Assembly (NCBI GenBank): GCA_013398295.1
Contig: VZSF01006838.1
Span: forward strand, 253 to 64,252
DNA from: Chionis minor
Taxonomy: Eukaryota > Chordata > Aves > Charadriiformes > Chionididae
Direction of reading: 5' to 3'
DNA: 64,000 bases
This document shows positions 1 through 11,215 of this stretch, piece by piece. Made by a program: the position numbers and the translations under genes. The notes below the pieces were generated by a model. That model had not been told where the DNA came from. It saw only the letters and a program-made list of their open reading frames with translations, and did not search any database. Every line of letters begins with the position of its first letter. The stretch's first letter is position 1.

Positions 1-976
1 TTCCTCAGGGCTCAGTTTTGGGGCCAGTCTTGTTTAATATCTTTATTGATGATCTGGATGAGGGGATTGAGCGCACCCTCAGTAAGTTTGCAGCTGACAC
101 CAAATTAGGCGGTAGTGTTGATCTGCTTGAGGGTAGGAAGGCTCTGCACAGGGATCTGGACAGGCTGGATCGATGGGCTGAGGCCAATGGGATGAGGTTT
201 AACAAGGCCGAGTGCTGGTTCCTGCACTTTGGTCAGAACAACCTCAGGCAGTGCTACAGGCTTGGAGAGGAGTGGCTGGAAAGCTGCCTGGCAGAAAAGG
301 ATCTATGGGCCCTGGTGGACAGTCGGCTGAACATGAGCCAGCAGTGTGCCCAGGTGGCCAAGAAGGCCAATGGCATCTTGGCCTGTATTAAGAATGGTGC
401 GACCAGCAGGAGCAGGGAAGTGATTATGCCCCTGTACTCAGCACTGGTGAGGCCGCAGCCTGAGTACTATGTTCAGTTTTGGGCACCTCAGTATCGAAGA
501 GACATTAAGGTGCTGGAACGTGTCCAGAGAAGGGCAATGAAGCTGGTGAGGGGTCTGGAGAACAGGTCTTATGAGGAGCAGCTGAGAAATTTGGGATTGT
601 TTAGCCTGGAGAAGAGAACGTTGAAGGGAGACCTTATCACTCTCTACAACTACCTGAAAGGAGGTTGTAGCGAGGCGGGGTCAATCTCTTTTCCCAAGTA
701 ACAAGCGACAGGACAAGAGGAAACGGCCTCAAGTTGTGCCAGGGGAGGCTTAGGTTGGATATCAGGAAAAGCTTCTTTACAAAAAGGGTTATCAAGCATT
801 GGAACAGGCTGCCCAGGGAAGTGGTAGAATCACCATCCCTGGACGTATTTAAAAGACAGGTAGACGTGGTGCTGACGGACATGGTTTAGGGGTGCTTTTT
901 GCGTTGTAGGTTTATGGTTGGACTCGATGATCTTGAAGGTCTCTTCCAACTCAAGTGATTCTATGATTGTATGATT
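1..976 (+). mobile_element. CR1 LINE, 3' half, young subfamily, cut by window start
   Basis: The sequence starts inside the reverse transcriptase (RT) gene and runs through the 3' UTR to a tail made of 8-bp units of the ATTCTRTG type (about 955-976), which is the diagnostic 3' end of bird CR1. Its body is nearly the same as the copy at 37838-38816, so both belong to one subfamily. The 5' end lies outside the window, so the true length is unknown. CR1 moves by target-primed reverse transcription and normally leaves 5'-truncated copies like this one. Confidence 0.93.
18..701 (+). pseudogene. CR1 ORF2 reverse transcriptase, C-terminal part
   Basis: The 227-codon open frame reads from just after RT motif B (the PQGS region) through motif C and the thumb region to the C-terminal part. 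Motif C, normally FADDTKL in CR1, reads FAADTKL: one of the two catalytic aspartates is replaced by alanine, so the enzyme would be inactive even if full length. Later blocks typical of CR1 are clear, such as [23 protein letters not shown] and [14 protein letters not shown]. The methionine at 18 is only the first in-frame ATG, not a native start. The frame is lost near 700, after which further CR1 C-terminal code continues in another frame. Confidence 0.9.
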
Positions 977-3900
977 CCATGTGTCTCAGATATTGCGTCT
1001 GAAGGATGCCTCTACTTGAAATACAACCCTTTCTTACTCTGCTCATGAATTAAGACTTACAAAGACTCCTGCACTAATTCTGTATTTAAAACACAGTCCT
1101 GGCTCACACAATATCCATAGATCATGAACAGAGTCTGTCATTAGACATAGGCTTTCAGCAAGGTTTGGGCTTGAATTTTTATAGTGCTTAAAAAAAGGTT
1201 ACCGCAAGGCACTCTCTATTATTCTGGGAATGAATCAATGAAAAGAATTGATACTCCTATACGACAGAAGAAAGTGTAAATAAGGTAGAAGACTACATTG
1301 CTCATTGCCCTATGTGATATTGCTCACTGATTTTTCTTCTACATGTACATACGCACACAAATCTTTCAAACTCAAAATGGCAAAAAGTTTGAGGCTTATT
1401 TTACATATTATTTTTATTTAAAGAGAAGTCTCTAAAGAAAAAGACACCAAGACAGAATTTGCTTAAATACCAGATTTAAATATTACAGGATTTCACAACA
1501 GAACAAGTCATAATGAAAAGAATGAGTAACAGATACTCAGCTAAATTTCGAATTACATTTTGGAATTTTGTTATAATAAAACATTTTATTCTCTGTATCA
1601 TATTTCAGAATATGGCAATAAATTATTGTTTTGTTCTATGAATTAAGCTGTTTATCTCATATGTATTGTGAACATTAGCTAATCAATTTTTATTTTTATA
1701 AAATCCTGCTGATGCATAACGGGATAAACAACCTAGTGATAGAGATCTGCAAAGGTCATACTAATTTTAAGCTACATTATGACTTATCAAACTAAGAACA
1801 AGATCAATGAACATTTCGAGCTGGATCTAGTATAGAAGACAGGAGCTTGTAGCTGAAGTACGTACAATGTTTGATTTTAGGTAGAAGGCTCTCATGGTGC
1901 AATAAGAAACTGGGGCGTTTAAACTCTGCACAATATACAAAGAGGGCTGGGCATCTCAGGGGGATGGTCCAAAAAGACAGGTATGTTGATAAGAGTTATA
2001 TTCCATCTTCTTCCCTGAACCTCACTTCTGTTCTTGGAAAATCTGTTTTCATGGATTTCAGATACGGATCCCACTTTATTTGTGTGAACCTACATCACAG
2101 ATCATGTTTAGTGAGCCATCACTTTTTTATGCAATAACCTACTTGTTAATTACCAAGAAATAATTTTGGTTTATACTTAGCTAGAAGGTGTTCAAATCTG
2201 TATTTCTGGCATCCAGGATAGTTTCTTACCACCATGCTATAGGCAAATTAAAATTAAACAGGGTTAGATTAGAAACCTATGGACAAGTTTAGATCATGAT
2301 TGTGGAAGTCATGATACTGTACAGAAGATAATGAACAATTTGTTTGACTAAAAGAACAAAACTCATTACAGCACAGATTTGTAGCTTATCATTTAGGGTA
2401 TTCAGAGAAAGAATTTCAGATTTTTTTTTCTTTAATTCCAAAATAGGGGTAGAGGTACTGAATTATCTTTGCAGATATAATTTATGATCATTTTAGACAA
2501 ACAAACAGAAAATTCCCCAACAGTAGTGCAAATCAGGTATACCTCTTTTTGTCTCGTACTCTGGTTAAAACAGATTGTGGGGCAAAGTCTTTTCCCTGTG
2601 AGCTTCTAGCCCAGAGATACAAATCAGAAATAAAATCAGAATTATTAATATATAGATTTCCACAATTTTTCCATTTCCACAATTGATTTTTTCTGTCTTG
2701 TAAAGTTAGTTTAAATTTGTTTAATTTCCACAGAAATTTCTGTGATATCACATTAAATGGCAAGCAAAATCACTTGAAGAAATATTATTTTCCTTCTAGA
2801 AAGAAGTTCATCAGGCTTTTTAATAAGCCTTTTTTATTTCAGCAGTTTTCACTACAAATGTAGTGTGTTATTCATGTATTCGTTTCCTTGCTTCTTGCAA
2901 AGCTCCTCAACTCCTGACTTGATTGATGAAAATAGAAAGGAAACATGGAACCTAGAAAAACAAGCATATTTTGTATGGTCATTGTTTTCACATAACTACC
3001 AAGGAGAAAAGATATAGTAACACTTTAAGACTGAGAAAAAACAGTACTCTAACTGTCTTTGAAATTGACATTATTGAAATACAGTTAAACAATTTTCCTT
3101 AAAAACAAATAAATAGTGAAAATATTTAAAGAATAGCTGATCGTTGTCTTGTGTATGGCCAATACACAAGACTGCAATTTCCAACATTGTTTTAAGTGAG
3201 AAAAAGTAGAACTACAAGCACAAAATGCCTAAGGAAAATCACTGTTAATAACATAATAAAAGTGATATGGATTTTGTTGACAAATTCACATTCTTAAGAA
3301 AGAGTAAGATAATTATCTAATTGATTGATGTTAAAAGATTGTGGGTGGCAGACCACATCCAGAATACTTGCTTGCTTCAAATTGCTTACTATTAGTTTAT
3401 TCAGTATTAATTATCAAACACTATTTATGTATCTGAATTTTTAGATTCCCTTGAAATTTGAACAAATAAATTCTTGTAGATTGTTCTTTCATATGAGGTC
3501 ACCAAAACCTAGTTGTGTGATGGCATTCTGAGAATCTTTAAGAAAACTAAACAAAAACACACCCTCTTTTTAGGGGGTCTTAATATATAAAAGCTAGAGA
3601 AAATGGCATTAGCTCTAACAATGCAGTCATCTTGTGCAACCAAATTTTCATACTTACTAGCAGAACCTTACTTGTGCATTCTCACTAGTTACCATTTGTC
3701 TTTGTGCACATGCATCAGTCAAGATTTACAGTCCTGTTGTTGACAATAAGAAGGAGGAATTTAGTTATAGGCACTGGAATGAGAACTCAGTCAACAAAAA
3801 GTTGCAAATCACAACAAATTAATAACTAAAGAGATAGAGACTGATAAAGACAAGAAAAGATAGCATCATGGATAAAATAATTTGAGGGTTAATAAAGAAA

Positions 3901-6604
3901 ACTGTAATCTTAAAGGGCTTGTATCAGAGGAAATAGAGGTTCAGGTGGGGTGGGGGTGAAAAAAAGAAGTAATAATATGAAAGACTGATTCAAAACAATA
4001 TATTTATTCCTGTGGTGACAGGGCTACCTCACCACATTGAAAGCACTTTTCTTTCTCTTTTTTTGACAAAATAGAAAAAATAGAGAACAGAGAGAACAGA
4101 TGTACTGAGAATTTTTTGCCCAGATAGTCAAAATTTGGAAAAAGAAACAGAGACCTTCACAGAAAAATGATTTGTTTCATATCACCCAAAAGATGAATGA
4201 CAGTACTGAGACTGAAATTTAGATCTTCTGAGTTGAGTCCAGTCCATTACTTTGCACTTCTTCTCATGTCAGTAAAAAATTAGTTTTAGAAAAAGAATCA
4301 GATTAAGGAAGATTGCTAGGGAAGAGTGAGAAGAAAGTAATGGGTTAATACCAATGCACACCAAACTGGATTAAGAGGGAAAGGTGAAAAACTAGTACTG
4401 TAATTAAAACGAGCAAGTAAGAAAAAAACCCTGAAACACATGGAAGTTTCCCAATATGAAACAAAGAAGCTAAGATAACTCTAATGCTATATTACAGATG
4501 TCTGAGAAGTACCTCATGCCATGGAAAAAAAACCCTATTTTAAAAATATTTGTAGGAAAGAAATCTGGAGTTTTTGAAGCTCTGCATCTTAAGAGCCAAT
4601 ATTGTGCTTCTGAGACTTAGAAAGGCTGACTAAATTTCTCAAAATTAAACTTATGTTGTGTCATATGATTTAGATGTCTGAAAGTTGAAGCTCTTCAGAA
4701 GGATTGGTATGAAAATGTTTTCTGTAAAAATTCAATCTTAATTTTTATTTTTAATAAACTTCAATACACAAATATAATTCAATGACATCTTTAGAATATA
4801 TTTTAAAATGATACGCAGCACTTCATATAAGTTGATTAGTCTAGAGCACTTGGCTCATAAAGAATGAAAACAGCTATTAAATGTTATAACAGCTGTAGGA
4901 GATCAGGCTGTCATTCTGAATAGAATTATTTTTTTAGTTTTTATAGAAACATATTTGTTTTGCAAGATTATGTGAGATGTTAAAAAGTTCTGAGTACAAT
5001 TCTGATGAATATATTTTCTTACAGGTTCTAGTATAGAAATATAAGCTTTTAAAATTCTTACAGTCATACATACATTGTTTTACTTACCCATTTTGATCTT
5101 TTTTCCCTTTTACTTCTGTTTCTGTGACTGAAGTGTATCACTGGGTGAGCACTACAACAATAAAGGGAGTAAGTTAATCGTCACTTACTATTCAGAAAAA
5201 TTTGCCATTTGTTCTAAAGTTTAGAGTGTTTTCCTGAAGATTTTATCTAATTCTGTGATGAGTGAGAAGTGCGGTATAGCATAGCAAAAAAATATTCAGA
5301 AGACTGTAGTTAATGAAATTAAAAAAAAAATCTTCTCTTCAAAGGTAAAAATTTATGGGGGGTGTTTTGGTGTAGACTTAAATCTTTTTAATGTAAACTT
5401 CTTAAGGGTGATTGTTTTGTTTGGGTTTTTTATTTTTTTCCTTCCAAACCTGTGTGTACCCTTTATGACACACAAAATTTCATTATGATCAAAAAGTCAT
5501 CACACCTTATATGTGGACTCAAGATTTTATTGCTAGTCCAATTTTACTATGGCAAACTGGCTCTGATAAAATGACTCCCATATACCAGAAACCAAAACTA
5601 ACCTAAAAGGCTGATAAATTAATAAGGCAGTTCTAACATTAATAATAAGTTTATATCATCTTAAAACTGCTGGTCTTACCTGAAGTACTTTCTTACCTTT
5701 CTGGTTGGCCACTGGTTCCTGAGGATTTTGACTCCTGCCATATATGACTGGGAGGTGGTTGTCCTAGCAATGTGCTGGCTGCTGAGCTCCTGCTGTGGAA
5801 AGGTCAGTGGCATTGGTTTTGTCATTTTTATTTTCTGCTGTTTCTCAGCCTGACCTCTTTCCCATTGGTCAGCATTTCTATATTATGCTAATTATTTTTG
5901 TACTCTAAACTGCTGGACTTTTCCCTTAAATTGTATTGCTTGTGTGCCATGAATAAGCATTAGATCACAAATTTCAGTAGAACAGATCCGAGCAAGTTCC
6001 AAGTCCAAGGACTAAGCACAGAGAATAGGGCTGATGTTTAATCAATAGCCCCCGTACTACTTGACTGACGTTAAAAATCTGTTTTGGAGCTAAAGCAAGC
6101 AGAAGTCAAGACAAGTTTTTGGGCTAAGATAAGATCTAGTAACCAGCGGTCTTTACAAGCAGTGACAACACCATACATGATGGGCCCCAGTGCTACAATA
6201 CATTCAGAAGTAAGAGACATTTCAAGGTTTTTGCACATTTATTTTATAATAATAAAAAAGAAGTTCTTGATCTACTACACTGTAGAATCCAATACAGAAC
6301 TCAGTATGGTTAATCAGTTAGAAGGTCATTCAAGAAAATAAACCAAGAAAGGTTTGGCATAATACAGTATTATGCAAAGAAATATCTTTGGATGAACATC
6401 CAGTGTAACACAGTGCAGTTATATTTGAGGGTGGAGTTTTTCTATACCTTAATAAGCTGTGCTGAGAAGTGACATGCAGTCACCTGCACACAGTTATAGT
6501 CTAGCACCTACCCCTCCTTTCAGAGTTCTCTTTATTGTATCTCTCACCTAAAAACCCAAATCCTGTTTTCTGCCCATTCCTCTACCATGCACTAAAACCA
6601 GCTT
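977..6604. other. AT-rich unique sequence, nothing recognised
   Basis: No recognisable gene, RNA or young repeat was found. Open frames do not exceed about 90 codons and show no familiar protein motif. Short A or T runs occur (for example near 2425 and 5320), and there is a G-rich run near 3943-3958. Old, badly decayed repeats may be hidden here; a profile search would be needed to see them. Confidence 0.6.
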
Positions 6605-9168
6605 AAGCCCATGATCCATGGCTCAAAATCTTCATTTAAAACCTAGTTGTCATTACTGAAAGTTGGTGGGATAAATCCCATGACTGGAGCATGGCTATCA
6701 ATGGCTACAGGCTGTTCAGAAGGGACAGGCAATGAAGGAGAGATGGTGGGGTAGCCTTGTATGTTAGGGAGTGTTTTGGCTGTCTAGAGCTTAATGATGG
6801 TGATGATAGGATTGTATGTTTATGGATAAGAATCAGGGGGAAGGCCAATAAGGCAGTTATGGTGGGTGTCTGTTATAGACCAACCAACCAGGACAAAGAG
6901 TCAGATGAAATATTCTATAAGCTGACGGGAGAGGTCTCATGATTGCTGGCCCTTGTTTTCATGGGGGACTTCAACTTATACAATACCGCAGTGAAGAAAC
7001 AGTCTAGGACATTCCCGGAGTATGTGGGAGACAACTTCCTGACACAGCTGGTGAGTGAGCCAACTAGGGAAGATGCCCTACTGGACTTATTGTTTGCAAA
7101 CAGAGAAGGACTTGTGGGTGATGTGACAGTTGGAGGCTGTCTTGGGCATAACAACAACAAAATTACAGAGTTTTTGATTCTTGGAGAAGGAGGGGAGTTA
7201 ACAGAACTACTACCCTGGACTTCTGGAGGGCATACTTTGGCCTGTTTAGGTTCCTGGTTGACAGAGTCCCTGGGGAGGCAGTCCTGAAGGGCAAAGGAGT
7301 CCAGAAGGGCTGGACATTCTTCAAGAAGGAAATCTTAAAGGTGCAGGAGCAAGTCATCACCATGTGCCAAAAGATGAGCCAGTGGGGAAGAAAAATGACC
7401 AGGCTGAACAGAGAGATTTGGGTGGAACTCAGGGGAAAAAAAAAAGTTTATGGCCTATGGAAGAAGGGGCAGGGTACTCAGGAGAACTACAAAGAGGTCA
7501 TGAGGTTATGCAGGGAGAAAATCATAAGGGCCGAAGCTCAACTACAACTTATCTGGCTACTGCCATAAAAAAAACAATAAAAAGTTTCTATAAATATATT
7601 AGCAATAAAAGGAGGGCAAAGGAGAAGCTCCATGTTCTCTTGGATGTGAGGGAAGACAAAGTAACAAAGGATGAGGAGAAGGCTGAGGTACTTAATGCCT
7701 TCTTTGCCTCAGTCTTTAATAGTAAAACCAGTTGTTCCTTGGGCACCCAGCCCCCTGCAGTGGAAGAAAAGGACAGAGAGCAGAATGAAGCTCTTGTAAT
7801 CCAAGGGGAAATGGCTAGTGACCTAATACACCACTCAGACACACACAAGTCTATGGAGCCAGATGGGATCCACTGAAGGGTACTGAGGGAGATGACAGAT
7901 GTTCTCACCAAGACACTTTCCATCATTTATCAGCAGTTCTGACTAACTGTGGAGGTGTCAGTTAACAGGAGGTTAGAAAATGTGACACCCATCTATAAGA
8001 AGGGCCAGAAGGAGGACCTAGGGAACTAAAGGCCTGTCAGTCTGACCTCGGTGCCGATGACAGAGCAGACCATCTTGAGTGCCATCACATGGTACGTACA
8101 GGACAACCAGGTGATCAGGCCCAGTCAGCATGGGTTTATGAAAGGCAGGACCTGCTTGACTAACCTGATCTCCTTTGATGACAAGGTGACCTGCTTAGTG
8201 GATGATGGAAAGGCTGTGGCTGTTGTCTACCTGGACTTTAATAAAGCCTTTGACACCATTTCCCACAGCATTCTCCTGCAGAAACTGGCTGCTCATGACT
8301 TGGATAGATGTACGCTTTGCTGGATAAAAAAACTGGCTGGATGGTTAAGGGACCCAAAGAGTTGTGGTGAATAGAGTTAATGACAGTTTGCAGATGGTCA
8401 CAAGCGGTGTTCCCCAGGGCTCAATATTGAGGCCAGTTCTGTTTAACAACTTTATCAATGAACTGGACAAGGGGATCAAGTGCACCCTTAGTAAGTCTGC
8501 AGATAACACCAGGTTGGGTGGGAATATTGATCTGCTTGAGGGTAGGAAGGCTCTACAGAGGGATCTGGACATGCTGGATTGATAGGCTGGGGCCAATGGT
8601 GTGAGGATCAACAAGGCCAAGTGCTGGGTCCTGCACTTGACTTACAACAACTCTGTGACATTACAGGCTTGTGGAAGAGTAGCTGGAAAGCTGCCTGGTG
8701 GAAAAAGACCTAGGGGTGTTTATCAACAGCTGGCTGAATATGAGCCAGCACTGTGCCCAGGGGGCCAAGAAGGCCAACAACATCTTGGCTTGTATTAGAA
8801 ACAGTATGGCCAGCAGGACCTTATCACTCTCTACAACTACCTGAAAGGAGGCTATAGCCAAGTGGGGGTCAATCTCTTCTCCCAAGTAACAAGCGACAGG
8901 ACAAGAGAAAATGGCCTCAAGTTGTGCCAGGGGAGGTTTAGGTTGGGTATTAGGAAAAACTTCTTTACAGAAAGACTTATCAAGCGTTGGAACGGGCTGC
9001 CCAGGGAAGTGGTAGAATCACCATCCCTGGAGGTATTTAAAAGACAGGTAGACATGGTGCTGAGGGACATGGTTTTACGGGTAGTTTTGGCATAGGTTTA
9101 TGGTTGGACTCGATGATCTTGAAGGTCTCTTCAAACCCAAGTGATTCTATGATTCTATGATTCTATGA
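6605..9168 (+). mobile_element. CR1 LINE with most of ORF2, internally deleted
   Basis: This is a 2.56-kb CR1 copy on the plus strand. It begins close to the start of ORF2 and holds in order the endonuclease (about 6650-7190), the linker (7340-7880), RT (8050-8820) and the C-terminal part and 3' UTR (8822-9140). It ends in a clean tail of repeated ATTCTATG units (9141-9168). ORF1 and the 5' UTR are missing, as expected for 5' truncation. About 220 bp are missing at 8814-8822 compared with the copy at 1-976. The next bases begin the 3' end of a different CR1. Confidence 0.93.
6650..9095 (+). pseudogene. CR1 ORF2 endonuclease-RT polyprotein, broken
   Basis: The family protein nicks target DNA with an AP-type endonuclease and then copies its own RNA with RT. 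Visible endonuclease blocks are VVITESWWDKSHDW (catalytic Glu), GVCYRPT and MGDFN. The terminal block, usually holding a catalytic Asp-His pair, reads GHNNNKI, so that pair appears lost. RT motif A (VVYLDFNKAFDT) is intact, motif B reads [15 protein letters not shown], and motif C reads SADNT instead of FADDT, losing one aspartate. Stops and frameshifts split it into frames at 6757-6942, 6943-7287, 7364-7876, 8051-8374, 8364-8582 and 8862-9095. It is dead. Confidence 0.9.
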
Positions 9169-9407
9169 AAACATAAGGAAGAAATTTTTTGTGATGAGTG
9201 TGGTAAAACACTGGAACAGGTTGCACAGAGAGGGGGTAGATGACCCATCCCTGGGAACATTCAAGGTCAGGTCTGACAAGGCTCTGAGCAACCTGATCTA
9301 GTTGAAGATGTCCCTGTTTATTGCAGGGGAGTTGGATTAGATGACCTTTAAATGTCTCTCCCAACCCAACCCATTCTCTATGACTCCATGATTCTATGAT
9401 TCTATAA
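9169..9407 (+). mobile_element. CR1 LINE 3' end, second subfamily
   Basis: A 239-bp fragment begins immediately after the tail of the preceding CR1. It contains the end of the CR1 coding region (RNPREV-like area with CACTGGAACAGGTTGCACAG), the 3' UTR (TTGGATTAGATGACCT) and a tail TGATTCTATGATTCTATAA. The 3' UTR differs from that of the upstream element, so this is a separate, probably older, insertion rather than a duplication. Confidence 0.88.
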
Positions 9408-10779
9408 GGTTATACAAGAGTATTTCAAATTATGCTTAACATCTTACATTACAAATTACACTTAACATTGAAACAGCTGAGTCCTGTTATGTATGTCTGG
9501 TTTGCCTCTTGTTTGATTTGCTTTATACTCCATATATGTTAAATAAGTTGCCCTGAAGGGGTGAGCTAGATCAGCATCAAGCCCATAGAATTATTGAGAG
9601 AGAGTTTTGATGCAACCTCATAAGAGAACTAATCAAAACGTGCATGGTTATAGCATTATCAAGTGTATTCTGCCAAAAAAGGGTTTATTATATTTGTGTT
9701 TTGATTGCAAAGGCTAATGTGTATGGAATGATAGATTTCATGTTCAGGGAAAATGTAATACTCTTCCGTGAAGAAAAATGTGTCATTGTGAATAACGCCT
9801 GACAATCTCCAGTTGGTGGAATGTCACTCTTTTGCACAATGCTCCATGAATAGAAATTTTCAGTATTCCTTCCTCTCTCCTTTACATTAAATAGCTTACC
9901 TACTTAATCTTTTTGTTTGCAAGATTGTTATTAATGATATTACTGTAAAAGTATTTTGTAAGACAGGTAGGGAGACTACAATCTGAAATTTTGCCAAAGT
10001 GGTTAGCCATAATTTGTAAGTATCAAATTCAGGCATAGGATCCCAATCATTAAGGGGTCTCCAAAATAAATTTAAAATTTTATCACAATTAATGAAAGTA
10101 AATGAGGCTTTTGAAGAGATGCTGCGCTTCAGAACCTACTTATTATTATGGAATAATGTAAGTTTCTTGAAATATATAAATTATTTTATTTTAATTATAC
10201 AAAAAATCCTAGATTTCGCTCTTATGTAGTTTGATAAGATCCATGATTTTACAGAGAAAATAGCAGTGACATAAAAGAAATTAGTGAAACAAAACATCAC
10301 TCACTCTACATTGCTTTCTTAGAATACAGTTGCAAAACCAGGCTACAGACACTAGTCTTGTGGTTCTTTTTCCGTTAATTATTTTTAACAAATTTTAAGT
10401 CATCTTTAACAGTGCATGATCTGTGCAACCTACAATGTGTTGGTAAATAGGAAGATTTGTTCTAGCTGTGTAAGCATAAACATAAAAAAACACCAATTTT
10501 TTTTTTTTTTTACACAACAGCACCACAACAGAGTATACTGAAGAACACTCATGCACTAAAATATCTGTTAAAGCGTAACAGTTTACTTCATTGTGCATGT
10601 CTTACCTATCATTCAAAATTTCATTAGATACTTGTTTTGATAGCTTACTCTTTGTAAAGAACATCATCAGTAGGTTTTTCTTATTTGACTTTATCTTCTG
10701 TTAAAAGGAATAGGCTTGTTAATAGCACTTGAATTAGTAAAGAAAAGTACTATGGTCAAAAAAGTCCCATTTAAAGCAT
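9408..10779. other. AT-rich unique sequence, nothing recognised
   Basis: No gene or clear repeat was recognised. A homopolymer T run lies at about 10496-10511. Confidence 0.55.
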
Positions 10780-11215
10780 AGCAATGCCTGGCTGATGTAC
10801 TCCCTGAAGTTGTCTGTGACAATTAAGCGCTGAACGAGGACATTTCCATTGGATGTCCTGAGTGCACAATAATAGGTCTGGCAGTATTTTTATCAGTGGC
10901 ATAGAAGCAAATATAAAATCATTGCTGCCAAAATATGCAGATAGTACAAAACTGACAGAGTGGAAAACAATGAACCACACAGGGCAGTCATACAGAATGA
11001 TCTGGGTCATTGCTTAAGCTGAGTTCACTGAAACGAAACATGATTTCATGCTGCCAAACACAAGTCTGTCTAGAAGCCAGGAACACAGGTCATGCTTACT
11101 GCACAGGGAGAAGTATCTTAGCTGGCTAGGACTAAGAAAAAGATTTTGGGGTCGTGGTATACAACTAATGGAATGAGATGCTAGTACAACAGTGTAGTTT
11201 ATGGACATAGGATGT
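10780..11215 (+). mobile_element. Ancient CR1 LINE fragment (RT region)
   Basis: The sequence resembles the RT region of old amniote CR1 elements. Near 10886 it reads TATTTTTATCAGTGGCATAG, and at about 10934-10955 ATGCAGATAGTACAAAACTG matches the motif C region (ADDTKL decayed to ADSTKL). At 11145-11158 the GATTTTGGGGTCGTGG block corresponds to the DLGVV block. These blocks fall in the right order and spacing on the plus strand. There is no usable reading frame left. Divergence is far higher than in the young copies, so insertion probably predates the bird radiation. Confidence 0.65.

Noticed and set aside
7588..7926. 112-codon minus frame inside the CR1 at 6605-9168
   Set aside because: It is the antisense shadow of the CR1 ORF2 linker.
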